Shown piece by piece: positions 36,448 through 44,677 of a DNA stretch of 50,595 bases. The notes below the pieces were generated by a model. That model did no database searches, had not been told where the DNA came from, and saw only the letters and a program-made list of their open reading frames with translations. Source of the stretch: JAGIBJ01 sp032119595. Lineage in GTDB: Bacteria; Actinomycetota; Thermoleophilia; Solirubrobacterales; Solirubrobacteraceae. The position numbers were made by a program, and so were the translations under genes. The DNA lies in the NCBI GenBank assembly GCA_032119595.1, contig JAUMBQ010000014.1:1-50595 (forward strand). Direction: 5' to 3'. How positions within the stretch are numbered: position 1 is the stretch's first letter; every line of letters starts with the position of its first letter.

Positions 36448-37821
36448 TTGGGAACGACCGCGCGCTACAACGTTGCGACGACTTCGGCGGCCGCATTCGG
36501 TCTGCTGGCCGCCGTCGCGGCGGGTGCGAGCATTGGGCTTGGCTCGAAGCTGGGCCTCTTGCCGCTCCTGGCGGTACTCGGCGTGATCGGAGTCGGCGTC
36601 GCGATCTCGCGCCCGGTGTTTGCGTTTGGCGCGTCCATCGCGGCACTGGCACTGCTGCCGATGAACGGCCTGCCGGTGTATGGGTTCATTCACCCGGCGG
36701 TGGTCGGCTCCTGGCTGATCGTCGTGGTCGGGTTCAGCAGGTTTGCACTGGAGCGTCCCCGGTTCGTCACCCCGGTGGATTGCGCAGTCGGCGTGATTTT
36801 CGCTGGGTATCTCGCCTCCGCCGTGCTCGGGGTCCAGCCCCAGAAGCAGTTCATCACCACCTTCGTGGTGTGGGGCGGTCCGTTCCTCGCGGCTCGCATG
36901 ATCGTTGCGTCGTCCGGCCCGCGGGGGCTCCTCACCGGGCTTGCGATCGCAGGCGCCGTCGCTCTGCCATTCGGCGTCGTCGAGCTCGTCGCCGATAACC
37001 CGTTCTTCAATTTGTTCCCGTATGGCAGCGACGCGCTCGCTGGGATCGGCGTGGAGACGGAGCGCCTGGGTTCCGTTCGCACGCAGGGTGCGTTTGGCCA
37101 GCCGATTCCGTACGCCATGTTCCTCGCGTCGGCGGCGCTCAGTGCTGGCGCGCTCTGGATGTCGCGGAGGCCGGACCCTCTCCGTTCCAAGCTGTTTACC
37201 CATCGGTGGTTGCTGCTTGCGGTGGCCCTCGTGGCGATGCAGGCGACCACGTTGTCGCGCACGGGCTGGCTGATGTTGGTGGTGTCGGCGGCGGTGATCG
37301 TCGTCGTGCATGCGCGCACGATCTTTTCCCGCAAGAACGCCGGTGTGGTCGTCGTCGTGGTCGCGATCCTTGCTACCACGCTGACGGTGCCGAGCACCCG
37401 CGACCTCGTGCTCGGCAACGTGAACTCGCCGCGCCAGCAGCTCGAGATCAGGCGCAGCGGGGAGTACCGGGCGGCGCTGCGGCGCAAGGCGCTTGAGCCG
37501 GGATACGTCAAGCCGTTCGGTTCGAGTGCCGTGCTCACCGGCCCGGGTGGGCTGCGATCGATCGACAACGCCTACATCGTGATTGCGTGGAAGTGGGGAT
37601 ACCTCCCGATCGTGGGGTTCCTGATGCTTTTTGGCGCGCTCGCGGTCCAGGCCGTTCGCGCGCGCAAGAGCGCGGAGGGCCTCATGCTCTGCGCGCTCGG
37701 AATTTCTGTCCTCGTCGCGCTGGCCGGCGTCGCGATCTTCGGGCAGACGCAGGTGCTCGTGTGGCTCGTGTTCGGTGCCGCAGCAGGACTCAGGCCGCGC
37801 CTCCCCCAGCCCGATCGGTGA
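36448..37821 (+). CDS. O-antigen ligase/Wzy-like polysaccharide polymerase
   Basis: 457 residues from the TTG at 36448, with about 10-12 membrane segments and a large extracellular loop (about 300-380) carrying RRSGEYRAALRRKALE and GLRSIDNAYIVIAWKWGYLP. This is the layout of O-antigen ligase/polymerase (PF04932-type) proteins. It probably joins repeat units outside the membrane. An alternative start is TTG at 36412, but that overlaps the proposed -35 box. The gene ends 7 bp before the pyruvyltransferase gene. Confidence 0.82.
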   Translation: MGTTARYNVATTSAAAFGLLAAVAAGASIGLGSKLGLLPLLAVLGVIGVGVAISRPVFAFGASIAALALLPMNGLPVYGFIHPAVVGSWLIVVVGFSRFALERPRFVTPVDCAVGVIFAGYLASAVLGVQPQKQFITTFVVWGGPFLAARMIVASSGPRGLLTGLAIAGAVALPFGVVELVADNPFFNLFPYGSDALAGIGVETERLGSVRTQGAFGQPIPYAMFLASAALSAGALWMSRRPDPLRSKLFTHRWLLLAVALVAMQATTLSRTGWLMLVVSAAVIVVVHARTIFSRKNAGVVVVVVAILATTLTVPSTRDLVLGNVNSPRQQLEIRRSGEYRAALRRKALEPGYVKPFGSSAVLTGPGGLRSIDNAYIVIAWKWGYLPIVGFLMLFGALAVQAVRARKSAEGLMLCALGISVLVALAGVAIFGQTQVLVWLVFGAAAGLRPRLPQPDR

Positions 37822-37828
37822 TTCCCCC

Positions 37829-38860
37829 ATGCCCGCTTTGATTGACCGGATCTCCGCATCTGATCGCGATGTCCTGGCCGTGATCAACGGGCAGTTCCGT
37901 GATGTCCTTGGCCCCTTGCTGGGGCCGGACGTCGCCCGGGCTGGGGTGGCCCTGCTCGACTTCCCGAACCACCAGAATGTCGGCGACACGATGATCTGGG
38001 CTGGTGAGGTCGAGCATCTACGGCGTCTTGGCGCGCCGGTCCGGTACGTCACCGACATGTGGCGGTACGACCGCGCGACGCTCGACGCGCGCGCTCCTGG
38101 CGCGGTCGTGTTGCTTCACGGCGGAGGCAATTTCGGCGACGTGTGGCCGGAGTTCCAGCAGTTCCGCGAGGAGACGGTCGGCGCATTGCGGGACCGCACG
38201 ATCGTGCAGCTTCCGCAGACCATTTGGTTCGACGACCCAGCGGCGGCGAAGCGCGCGAACGCGGCCCTCTCCGCCCACCCGGACTTCACGCTCCTCGTGC
38301 GCGACCGCGGCTCCGAGGCGCGCGCCGCGGAGCAGCTGCCCGATGTCCGCACGCTGTGGTGTCCGGACGCTGCCCTCGGCATCGGCCCCCTTCCGTCGGC
38401 GGCCTCACCTGAGGAGTTCGTGATGCTCTTGCGCGGCGACAAGGAGGTGCGCCCGGACCGCGATGCCGGCCTGGCAGGCGCGAAAGGCACCCGCGTCGAC
38501 TGGGGCCTGACCGGCCGCGAGTATCGCATCTGGACCTTGTCTGCGCTTCCTTCGAAGGTCAATCGCCTGGAGGGCCTGCGCCCGCGGACCTACCCGCTGG
38601 TCGCGGCGACCTACCGCCGGGCGGCGGCCATGAACATGCGAGCTGGCAACCGCACCATCGGTAGCGCGCGTGCCGTGCTCACCGACCGCCTCCACGCCCA
38701 CGTCCTGGCATGCCTCATGGGCATCCCCAATGTCGTCCTGGACAACAACTACGGCAAGGTGAAGGCCATCTACGACGACTACACCCACGGCTTCTCAACC
38801 GCCCGGTTCGTCGAGACTCCGGGCGAAGCACGCGAGGCCTGGGCAGAGCTGACGGGCTAG
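37829..38860 (+). CDS. Polysaccharide pyruvyl transferase (WcaK/EpsO type)
   Basis: 343 residues. FPNHQNVGDTMIWAGEVEHL and LLHGGGNFGDVWPEFQQFRE are the family's N-terminal signatures; TDRLHAHVLACLMGIPNVVLDNNYGK-type residues at about 287-312 form the C-terminal donor site. It adds a pyruvate ketal from phosphoenolpyruvate to a sugar, giving the polymer negative charge. The ATG at 37829 follows the Wzy stop by 7 bp, so they share an operon. Confidence 0.9.
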   Translation: MPALIDRISASDRDVLAVINGQFRDVLGPLLGPDVARAGVALLDFPNHQNVGDTMIWAGEVEHLRRLGAPVRYVTDMWRYDRATLDARAPGAVVLLHGGGNFGDVWPEFQQFREETVGALRDRTIVQLPQTIWFDDPAAAKRANAALSAHPDFTLLVRDRGSEARAAEQLPDVRTLWCPDAALGIGPLPSAASPEEFVMLLRGDKEVRPDRDAGLAGAKGTRVDWGLTGREYRIWTLSALPSKVNRLEGLRPRTYPLVAATYRRAAAMNMRAGNRTIGSARAVLTDRLHAHVLACLMGIPNVVLDNNYGKVKAIYDDYTHGFSTARFVETPGEAREAWAELTG

Positions 38861-38862
38861 GT

Positions 38863-38881
38863 GCGCGACGGCTCCTCGCGC
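38863..38881. terminator. Hairpin between the EPS operon and the lasso operon
   Basis: GCGCGA (38863-38868) pairs with TCGCGC (38876-38881) across a 7-nt loop, in the 30-bp gap between convergent genes. Confidence 0.4.
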
Positions 38882-38890
38882 GCAGGACTT

Positions 38891-39271
38891 TCAGTCAAGC
38901 CGTGGCATGATCCGTCGAATCTCGTGGTAGTCGGCCGAACAGTCGGCGTCGTACCCGTCGATCCAGGCATGCGCCATGGCGCCGTCCGAACATGTCGGGT
39001 CACGGACCCCGATGATGATCTCTCGAGGGTGCCCTCCCGCCACCAACCACGCCTGAATCACGAGCGACCGCTCCAGACAGGAGGCACGGCGAGCATTGAG
39101 GACAAGACGAACTCCCCGCAGGACGGTCTCAGCCGACCGAGGAGGTGCAGCCACCGAGGCGTTGAGTCCGTCGAGCACAAGTGTCCGCCGCAGGGCACTC
39201 AGCTCGTTTGAGGCCCACCACGAGCCGGCCAGCGTGGCCTGAACTCGGGCTTTCTGCTCGTGCAGCTTCAC
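38891..39271 (-). CDS. Lasso peptide B2 protein (transglutaminase-like leader peptidase)
   Basis: 126 residues. The catalytic triad of the family is visible: Cys65 in RASCLERSLVIQAWL, His101 in AMAHAWIDGYD, and Asp105. Lasso B2 proteins cut the leader off the precursor. The length is slightly below the usual 130-150. It overlaps the B1 gene by 4 bp (GTGA), so translation is coupled. It is last in the A-B1-B2 operon. Confidence 0.88.
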   Translation of the reverse strand: MKLHEQKARVQATLAGSWWASNELSALRRTLVLDGLNASVAAPPRSAETVLRGVRLVLNARRASCLERSLVIQAWLVAGGHPREIIIGVRDPTCSDGAMAHAWIDGYDADCSADYHEIRRIMPRLD

Positions 39272-39558
39272 CCGCCCTCAGCGACGAGTAGGCCCCGCCG
39301 CTGAAGCTCGCCGACGAATGCGGTCGCGTCAATGGAGGCCTGCTCCGACGTGATGTCGAACTGCCGAAGTAGGAGTTCCGACAACTCGGCACAGGACCGA
39401 CTATCCGTCGCTAGCTGCTTCCAGAGCCAGGCGCCCGTTTGGTTCAAGTGCAGATACTCCCAGGTACGTTCGTCAAGAAGGACGATCGCACCTTCGATCT
39501 CGCGCTCCGAAAGGTCCTCAGAACGGGCCCGGAAGGAGACGCTGTCGCGCTGACTCAC
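39268..39558 (-). CDS. Lasso peptide B1 protein (PqqD-like RiPP recognition element)
   Basis: 96 residues. A PqqD-type fold: a three-stranded sheet (GAIVLLDERTWEYLHLNQTGAWLWKQL) and helices (ELSELLLRQFDI, ASIDATAFVGELQRRGLL). B1 proteins bind the YxxP part of the leader and deliver it to B2 and C. The GTG start lies 30 bp after the precursor stop. Confidence 0.88.
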   Translation of the reverse strand: MSQRDSVSFRARSEDLSEREIEGAIVLLDERTWEYLHLNQTGAWLWKQLATDSRSCAELSELLLRQFDITSEQASIDATAFVGELQRRGLLVAEGG

Positions 39559-39588
39559 GTCACCGGAGGACGAAGAATCCGCGGCAGA

Positions 39589-39717
39589 TCAGACGCTGGC
39601 GACGACTTTCTTGCCATCCGTATCCAGGCCGTGGCTGTTCTTGCCAGTTGGTGGCGCGAGCGTAAGCTTCTCCACGGTTCCCAGGCTCTTGATGGTCGGT
39701 GACTCGTACTTGATCAT
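39589..39717 (-). CDS. Lasso-type RiPP precursor peptide (A), 42 aa
   Basis: Too short to stand out as an ORF, but directly upstream of B1. The leader is YESPTIKSLGTVEKLTL (residues 4-20) and matches the actinobacterial consensus Y-x2-P-x-L/I-x3-G-x5-T-x exactly, with Thr19 at -2. Residues 21-24 are APPT; residues 25-42 are GKNSHGLDTDGKKVVASV. Cutting after Leu20 leaves a 22-residue core with no Asp/Glu at positions 7-9 (the first acid is position 12). Cutting after Thr24 would leave an 18-residue core with Gly1 and Asp8, a classic ring. The penultimate Ser41 could be the kinase target. An inverted repeat sits just upstream of the ATG. Confidence 0.85.
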   Translation of the reverse strand: MIKYESPTIKSLGTVEKLTLAPPTGKNSHGLDTDGKKVVASV

Positions 39718-39719
39718 GC

Positions 39720-39750
39720 GTTTCCCGTACAACTGATTCAATCGGGAAAC
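39720..39750. promoter_or_regulatory. Inverted-repeat operator between precursor and kinase genes
   Basis: A perfect 8-bp inverted repeat, GTTTCCCG (39720-39727) and CGGGAAAC (39743-39750), with a 15-nt AT-rich spacer. It begins 3 bp upstream of the precursor ATG, in the 87-bp gap of a divergent gene pair. It may be an operator, or a stem-loop in the precursor mRNA leader. Confidence 0.6.
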
Positions 39751-39804
39751 CCCGAGACTGACCCAGCGTACCGGCTTCTTGCGCGTTGGGATAGGGACTC
39801 AACA

Positions 39805-40680
39805 ATGAAATCCGCAGCCTCAGAGACTCCAACCGAAGCGGATGCGGACGGCCGAGGCGCCTACGGAAGCCAAATCATCGGCCTCCCGTCGTCGAATCAG
39901 TACCTCGGGCCGACTCCGAAAGGCGCACCGGCTTGCATTCTTCAAAGGCGGGAGCCCACGGCGGCACCTAGACCAGCGGTTGACCGCCTCGACAGCGAGT
40001 CGGCTGACCTCGTCTTCGACAACGGCGGATGGGCTGAAGTCCATCGAGCGACCGCGACAGTGACCCTCAACCTGCCGGCCGATGTCCCCTCGGCGGCCGT
40101 TGTTCACCCCTACGCCACTGGATCGCTTGCGCTCCAGGCGCACTGGCGCGGCGCGCTTGCGTTCCATGCAGGTGCGCTCGTAATCGATGGGCGCGCCTGG
40201 CTCGTCCTCGGAGAGCAGGATGCAGGGAAGAGCACGACGCTCGCCGTGATGGCCGACAGCGGACTGACCGTTCTCGCTGACGATCTGGCGGTAGTCGACG
40301 GTGCCTCCGTGTTCCGCGGCCCGCGATTCGTGGATCTTCGAGCCCGTGCCGCGCTGCAGTTCGCTTCTGCCGTCGACGTCGGCCACCTGGGTGCTCGTCG
40401 TCGCTGGCGTATGCCCCTAGGAGCAGCTCCGTGGAGCGCACCCCTCGGCGGATGCGTCGTCCTTCGCTGGGGCGAGTCTTTCGCCACCGCCTCTGTCCCG
40501 CCCACTTCACGCCTCGAATTGCTGTTCTCAAGTCTCGCTGTGCGGGAGCCTCCCCAGCGCCCAGAGGCGCTGCTGGACCTAGCCGCCGCGCCGATGTTCG
40601 AACTTCGACGGCCACGGGACTTCGGGAGGATCAGCGAACTCATACCGTTGCTCCACAAGATCGGAGCGACCGCGAGCTGA
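39805..40680 (+). CDS. HPr-kinase-like lasso tailoring kinase
   Basis: 291 residues. P-loop GEQDAGKST (136-144); His121 in AFHAGALVIDG and the ADD motif (158-160) fit HPr kinase/phosphorylase relatives. Residues 1-60 are variable. Related kinases in lasso clusters (ThcoK, PadeK, PsmK) phosphorylate a C-terminal Ser of the precursor; here the nearest Ser is second from the end. It is transcribed divergently from the precursor, with AGGGA 8-12 nt before the ATG. It converges on the C gene. Confidence 0.82.
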   Translation: MKSAASETPTEADADGRGAYGSQIIGLPSSNQYLGPTPKGAPACILQRREPTAAPRPAVDRLDSESADLVFDNGGWAEVHRATATVTLNLPADVPSAAVVHPYATGSLALQAHWRGALAFHAGALVIDGRAWLVLGEQDAGKSTTLAVMADSGLTVLADDLAVVDGASVFRGPRFVDLRARAALQFASAVDVGHLGARRRWRMPLGAAPWSAPLGGCVVLRWGESFATASVPPTSRLELLFSSLAVREPPQRPEALLDLAAAPMFELRRPRDFGRISELIPLLHKIGATAS

Positions 40681-40722
40681 CCTCATTTCTCGGGCGAAAA
40701 ATCGGCGCCTGGACCGGGGAAA

Positions 40723-41907
40723 CTAGCCGTCAAGAACGAGACGCGCCCGTTGAACACTAGGAACCACTCTCGCGTCGAACTCCTCAGAGAGCAGCTCACG
40801 TCGAGCCTTTGTGCCGCTGACACGGACGGCATCGACGCCCGAGCCGTCCCAATTGTAAACCCAAGCTCGCGACTCTGGCCCAAAGAACGCTTCTTTGAAC
40901 TCGGCCTTAGACCGCCGATAGAGCATTTCCACTGGAAGTAGATCTCCGGCGACCTCGTAAAGGGCGTCCCCTCGAGATCGTGGAAATGCGCGTCCATAAC
41001 GGTGTGCAGCAGCCGCGAATACCGCCGGGGTCGACATCGGATTGATCATGATCGCACCGCTTTCGCGCGCCACCATGCCAGCCGCCGCTGCGCTCGCGCG
41101 GAAGTCGCGATCTGCCCACACCACTCGAAGCACACCGTCGTAGCGCACCGGACCACGGGCCAAGTCGGCGCCCATGGAACGTACGACTCGTCGATGAACC
41201 TCTGGTTTCAGCCACGGCCATGGGCCAAAGCTCTCACCCGTGCGCCCAGTTCGTGCCCGCACCGCGCGCGGGGCGAGGTCTCGCGCAATGGTGTGGGATC
41301 GACGTATCGGGGGGCGGCGCCCGGACAGGATCGCCGAGGCAATAGGGCGGATCGACGAAAGGAATAGCTCGTCGCCTCCCAGGCCAGCAAGCATGGAGCC
41401 TCGCAGGGAGCCGGTCTGCCATCCCTCTTGTCCGGCCACTTCGCGAGGCCAGTCGAGCGCCCACCACATCGCTGGAAGTAGCACGCCGTGCTTCCTAATC
41501 CTCTTCATCGCGGCCTCGCCAAGAAGTTCGTGCTCCCCGTCCCGGTCGATTCGCACCCACCGATCGAACTGGAGATGGCGAATGACTGAAGCCTGCCAGT
41601 CATCTTCCAGCGAACGGGGTGCACCGGGATACCGATTCGTGACGGCGATCGGCTCCTCCAACCCCAGTCGCCGCGCAAGATCGACCGCGATAGCCAAGAT
41701 CACCGACGAGTCTCGGCCGCCGGAAAAGAACACTATGCAGGGAGGCGACTTGAGCGCGGCGAGAACAGCATCCTCAATCGCGGCCCGAATCGAACCCGTG
41801 ACCCTCGGCCAAGGCGGCGCCGAGGGATCTGGCCCGAAGAGCGTCGCGACGCTGAGTTCATCTGCCGTCGGGAGAAGCGACGGAGCGATCGACAGCCCGG
41901 GCAGCAC
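40723..41907 (-). CDS. Lasso peptide C-type asparagine-synthetase-like cyclase lacking the glutaminase domain
   Basis: 394 residues. PP-loop SGGRDS (62-67) binds ATP; GLGGDELF (about 175) is the family's second signature. Lasso C proteins adenylate the ring-forming Asp/Glu side chain and close the macrolactam. Most are about 600 residues, with an inactive N-terminal glutaminase domain; here the synthetase domain starts almost at once. The start is GTG at 41907, with TAGGTT 6 nt upstream. It diverges from the exporter genes with a gap of 37 bp. Confidence 0.85.
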   Translation of the reverse strand: MLPGLSIAPSLLPTADELSVATLFGPDPSAPPWPRVTGSIRAAIEDAVLAALKSPPCIVFFSGGRDSSVILAIAVDLARRLGLEEPIAVTNRYPGAPRSLEDDWQASVIRHLQFDRWVRIDRDGEHELLGEAAMKRIRKHGVLLPAMWWALDWPREVAGQEGWQTGSLRGSMLAGLGGDELFLSSIRPIASAILSGRRPPIRRSHTIARDLAPRAVRARTGRTGESFGPWPWLKPEVHRRVVRSMGADLARGPVRYDGVLRVVWADRDFRASAAAAGMVARESGAIMINPMSTPAVFAAAAHRYGRAFPRSRGDALYEVAGDLLPVEMLYRRSKAEFKEAFFGPESRAWVYNWDGSGVDAVRVSGTKARRELLSEEFDARVVPSVQRARLVLDG

Positions 41908-41913
41908 GCGGCG

Positions 41914-41919
41914 AACCTA
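41914..41919 (-). promoter_or_regulatory. -10 box of the C gene
   Basis: TAGGTT on the minus strand, 6 nt before the GTG at 41907; TTCGCA at 18-nt spacing may be the -35. This fits a leaderless transcript. Confidence 0.45.
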
Positions 41920-41944
41920 CCACCCGGCTCTGGGGTGTGCGAAA

Positions 41945-42634
41945 GTGCGGAACGCCGTGCTGCCAGCTACTTCCGCCACGGGCAGCACCGTCTCCACGGG
42001 CGTAGTTGTTCGTAGCGTCATCAAGTCGCTCGGCGGCTCCAGGGTCCTAGGACCAGTCGACTTCGATGCGCCGGCTGGCGCCGTTTCGGTGCTAGTGGGC
42101 TCCAACGGCGCAGGCAAGACCACTCTGCTTCGGATTTTGTCTACGACTCTGACTCGCGATGGAGGCGACGTTTGGGTCGATGGATTTGATCCGTCAGTGA
42201 ACAGCTTGGAGGTCCGCTCGCGAGTTGGCGTTGCTCTCGTCAACGAGAGGAGCCTCTGGTGGCGGTTGACTGCCCTCCAGAACCTCGTTCTCTTCGCGGG
42301 AATGCGTGGCGTTCCCAGAAGTGTGCGCGTAACCGAATCGAGAGCCCTCCTCGCTGAGGTCCAGCTCGCTGGCAAAGCAGACAGACCGGTCAGCACCCTG
42401 TCCGCAGGGCAGCGGCAACGGGTTGTCCTTGCACGTGCTCTTCTTGGGCAACCTTCCGTTCTGCTCATTGATGAGCCGCTCAGAGGGCTTGATCGGAGTT
42501 CGATCGACGCGGTCCTCGGCGCGCTGCAGCTACGAGCGGAAGCGGGCGCATGCGTCGTGGTCGCGGCGCCGCTGGCTGATGAACTTGTAGAGATCGCGGC
42601 CTCGGTCCAGCGGCTCGCCAGCCAGGCGGACTGA
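41945..42634 (+). CDS. ABC transporter ATPase of the lasso cluster
   Basis: 229 residues: Walker A GSNGAGKTT (52-60), signature LSAGQ (152-156), Walker B VLLIDEP (172-178). It pairs with the permease downstream (stop and start overlap as TGATG). Open frame continues far upstream but is antisense to the C gene there; GTG at 41945 or 41957 is the likely start. The ATPase drives export of, and self-protection from, the peptide product (inferred from context). Confidence 0.88.
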   Translation: MRNAVLPATSATGSTVSTGVVVRSVIKSLGGSRVLGPVDFDAPAGAVSVLVGSNGAGKTTLLRILSTTLTRDGGDVWVDGFDPSVNSLEVRSRVGVALVNERSLWWRLTALQNLVLFAGMRGVPRSVRVTESRALLAEVQLAGKADRPVSTLSAGQRQRVVLARALLGQPSVLLIDEPLRGLDRSSIDAVLGALQLRAEAGACVVVAAPLADELVEIAASVQRLASQAD

Positions 42635-43464
42635 TGTCGGCCCGCTGCCTGCGAGCACAGCTCCGCGTGGATACTTCGGCAGTCCTGGCGATGGCGATGG
42701 CCGACCTTAAGGTGGCACTCTCGTACCGCACCGGGTTCATCTTGTCTCAGGTCGGTCCGATCCGGCTGGTCGTGCTCTTCTACTTCGTCTCGCGGGTTGT
42801 GGGCGACAGCGACACGGTGGGTTCACCGGAGGAGTACTTCAGGTTTGCGGTCCTCGGCATTGCACTGGCGACCGTCGTCGAGCAGACTGCGGCGGCTGCC
42901 GCTCAGCAGGCGAGAACTGCACAGGTGCAGGGAACGTTGGAGGCGCTGGCGACTCAGCCAGTGTCAGCGGGCGCACTCGCCGGCGGGTGGCTAGCGTTCC
43001 CGATACTCGACTCGATCTTCCGCGCCGTTCTCACGGTTGCGGTAGCCCTCCCACTTGGGTTTGTGGGAGCATCCCCGAACTGGCCGGCGACGATCATCGT
43101 GATCATCCTCACCGCCATCGTGTTCGCTGGCGTTGGCATCCTTGGCGGCGCCCTGGTCTTGGCGTTCCAACAGGGAGCGTCGAGTATCGAGCTGATCGTC
43201 CTCGTCATGTCGGTAGTCAGCGGAACGCTCTTCCCTGTCTCTGTACTCCCGCATTGGCTTGAGGTCGCGAGCGAGGCGTCTCCCATGAGGCACGCGTTGG
43301 ACGCGATGCGCGCAGCCGTCATTGACGGGTCCTCGGTCTCTCAGATCGCAGACCAGATCCTTATCCTCGGGGTAACTGGCGCGGTTGTCGTACCGCTGGG
43401 CTACTTGGCGCTCTCTGCGTCGCTGAGCCACGCCCGGAAGACCGGGCGCCTAGGTACGTTTTGA
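42634..43464 (+). CDS. ABC-2 type permease of the lasso cluster
   Basis: 276 residues with six hydrophobic segments. The ABC-2 signature region SVVSGTLFPVSVLPHWLEVAS lies near residue 200. It forms the membrane half of the exporter with the preceding ATPase. Most lasso clusters use a single fused ABC D protein; this one has separate ATPase and permease genes. The next gene starts inside its stop codon (TTGA). Confidence 0.88.
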   Translation: MSARCLRAQLRVDTSAVLAMAMADLKVALSYRTGFILSQVGPIRLVVLFYFVSRVVGDSDTVGSPEEYFRFAVLGIALATVVEQTAAAAAQQARTAQVQGTLEALATQPVSAGALAGGWLAFPILDSIFRAVLTVAVALPLGFVGASPNWPATIIVIILTAIVFAGVGILGGALVLAFQQGASSIELIVLVMSVVSGTLFPVSVLPHWLEVASEASPMRHALDAMRAAVIDGSSVSQIADQILILGVTGAVVVPLGYLALSASLSHARKTGRLGTF

Positions 43465-44615
43465 TCTTCGGACAACCACGGAGTGGCCTGCGGGTCGCGA
43501 CAGAGCTCCTCGTTGGCGACCGGGACCGACTCAACAAGCACGCGGCGAAGGTACGAAGCCTCCTGGCCTCGTCCGACCCCGTCGCCACCGCCGACTACTG
43601 GGTTGCAGAGCGGGTTTTCCCCCGCGCCCATGCGAACGCAATAGGCATCGGCATCGACAGGGCCGACTGGACCGAGCGCAGAGCAGCAATGGACGCCGAC
43701 GCCGCGTCGGCCGCAGCGTTCCAAGAGCTGGCGGCAATCCAGCTCACCCGCGCATTGGCTAGCGAGGGCGTCATCGCCATGGTCCTCAAAGGAGCACCGA
43801 CGGCTCTGCGGCTATACACCACGTTGACGCTGCGGCAAACCTCGGTGGATCTCGACCTGCTTGTCGCCTCGAGGTACCTAGACCGAGCCAGCGGGCTCGT
43901 CGAGAGACTGGGCTGGGAGCCGAGCCACGAGCCGCTGTTCTCCAACGGACTGCCCGACTACCACCACACGCATCTCAGCCAGGGTTTGGCGCCTACAGTC
44001 GAGGTCCATTGGAGAGTTCAGTGGTACGACGAGCGATCGCACACCGAGTCGCTGTTGGCGAACGCCGTCACAATCGACGGGCTCAAGGTTCCGGCAGCGC
44101 TAGACATCCTCGGCATTGCGCTTCTGGGTTACGCACGAGACGGGTTCCACCGGCTCCGGATCGCCGCCGACATTGCCGCGTGGTGGGAGACTTTCGGCCA
44201 GCTACACGGGCGTGACGTCGAGGCGATGTTGTCGAGCGGCCCCCTGGCGCGCCCGCTCACCATCGCCGCGCAGGCGGCAGCACACGTCGTCGGAACCCCT
44301 CAGCCTCAGCTACGAGCCGTTGACCGCCTGGCAAAGCTCGCCGAAGGCGTTGCACTCGCAGACGAACCATGCTCGGCCCGGGTGTTTCACGCACAACGCG
44401 CGCTCATTGATGTCGCTGTCTGTCCGGCGCACCTGAGAGGCGCACGGTTCAAGTCGATGTGGTTCCGCCACCCCGCGATCCTTCGCAGCCACCACCCGCA
44501 GTTTCCGGAGGCTGGGATTCCCGTGCTCCGCGGGGTCAGCGCGGCGAGAACCCTCGGGTTGGCGGCCCCTCTAGCGGTGAGGGGTGTCCGCAGCCGCCAC
44601 CGCTCACTCGCCTAA
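43461..44615 (+). CDS. Nucleotidyltransferase-fold protein (NTP_transf_5 type)
   Basis: 384 residues. The nucleotidyltransferase family found in lasso clusters is recognised by VLKGAPTALRLYTTLTLRQT followed by SVDLDLLVAS (the metal-binding DxD) and the later EVHWRVQW segment. In the pseudomycoidin cluster a kinase and a nucleotidyltransferase act in turn on the C-terminal Ser; the same pair here suggests a similar decorated tail. The TTG start overlaps the permease stop. Confidence 0.8.
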   Translation: MIFGQPRSGLRVATELLVGDRDRLNKHAAKVRSLLASSDPVATADYWVAERVFPRAHANAIGIGIDRADWTERRAAMDADAASAAAFQELAAIQLTRALASEGVIAMVLKGAPTALRLYTTLTLRQTSVDLDLLVASRYLDRASGLVERLGWEPSHEPLFSNGLPDYHHTHLSQGLAPTVEVHWRVQWYDERSHTESLLANAVTIDGLKVPAALDILGIALLGYARDGFHRLRIAADIAAWWETFGQLHGRDVEAMLSSGPLARPLTIAAQAAAHVVGTPQPQLRAVDRLAKLAEGVALADEPCSARVFHAQRALIDVAVCPAHLRGARFKSMWFRHPAILRSHHPQFPEAGIPVLRGVSAARTLGLAAPLAVRGVRSRHRSLA

Positions 44616-44677
44616 CACCGAGCGCTTACGCCTTGGACCTCTGCATGTAGAACCTTGTTAAGGGCCCGAAGAAGTCC

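Noticed and set aside
36199..38058. Minus-strand ORF of 619 codons.
   Set aside because: Antisense to the Wzy gene and rich in Arg/His/Asp without hydrophobic order; a shadow.
39560..39832. A 90-codon ORF on the same strand as the lasso precursor.
   Set aside because: It overlaps the 42-residue precursor in another frame and lacks any RiPP leader motif; the precursor frame fits the consensus exactly.
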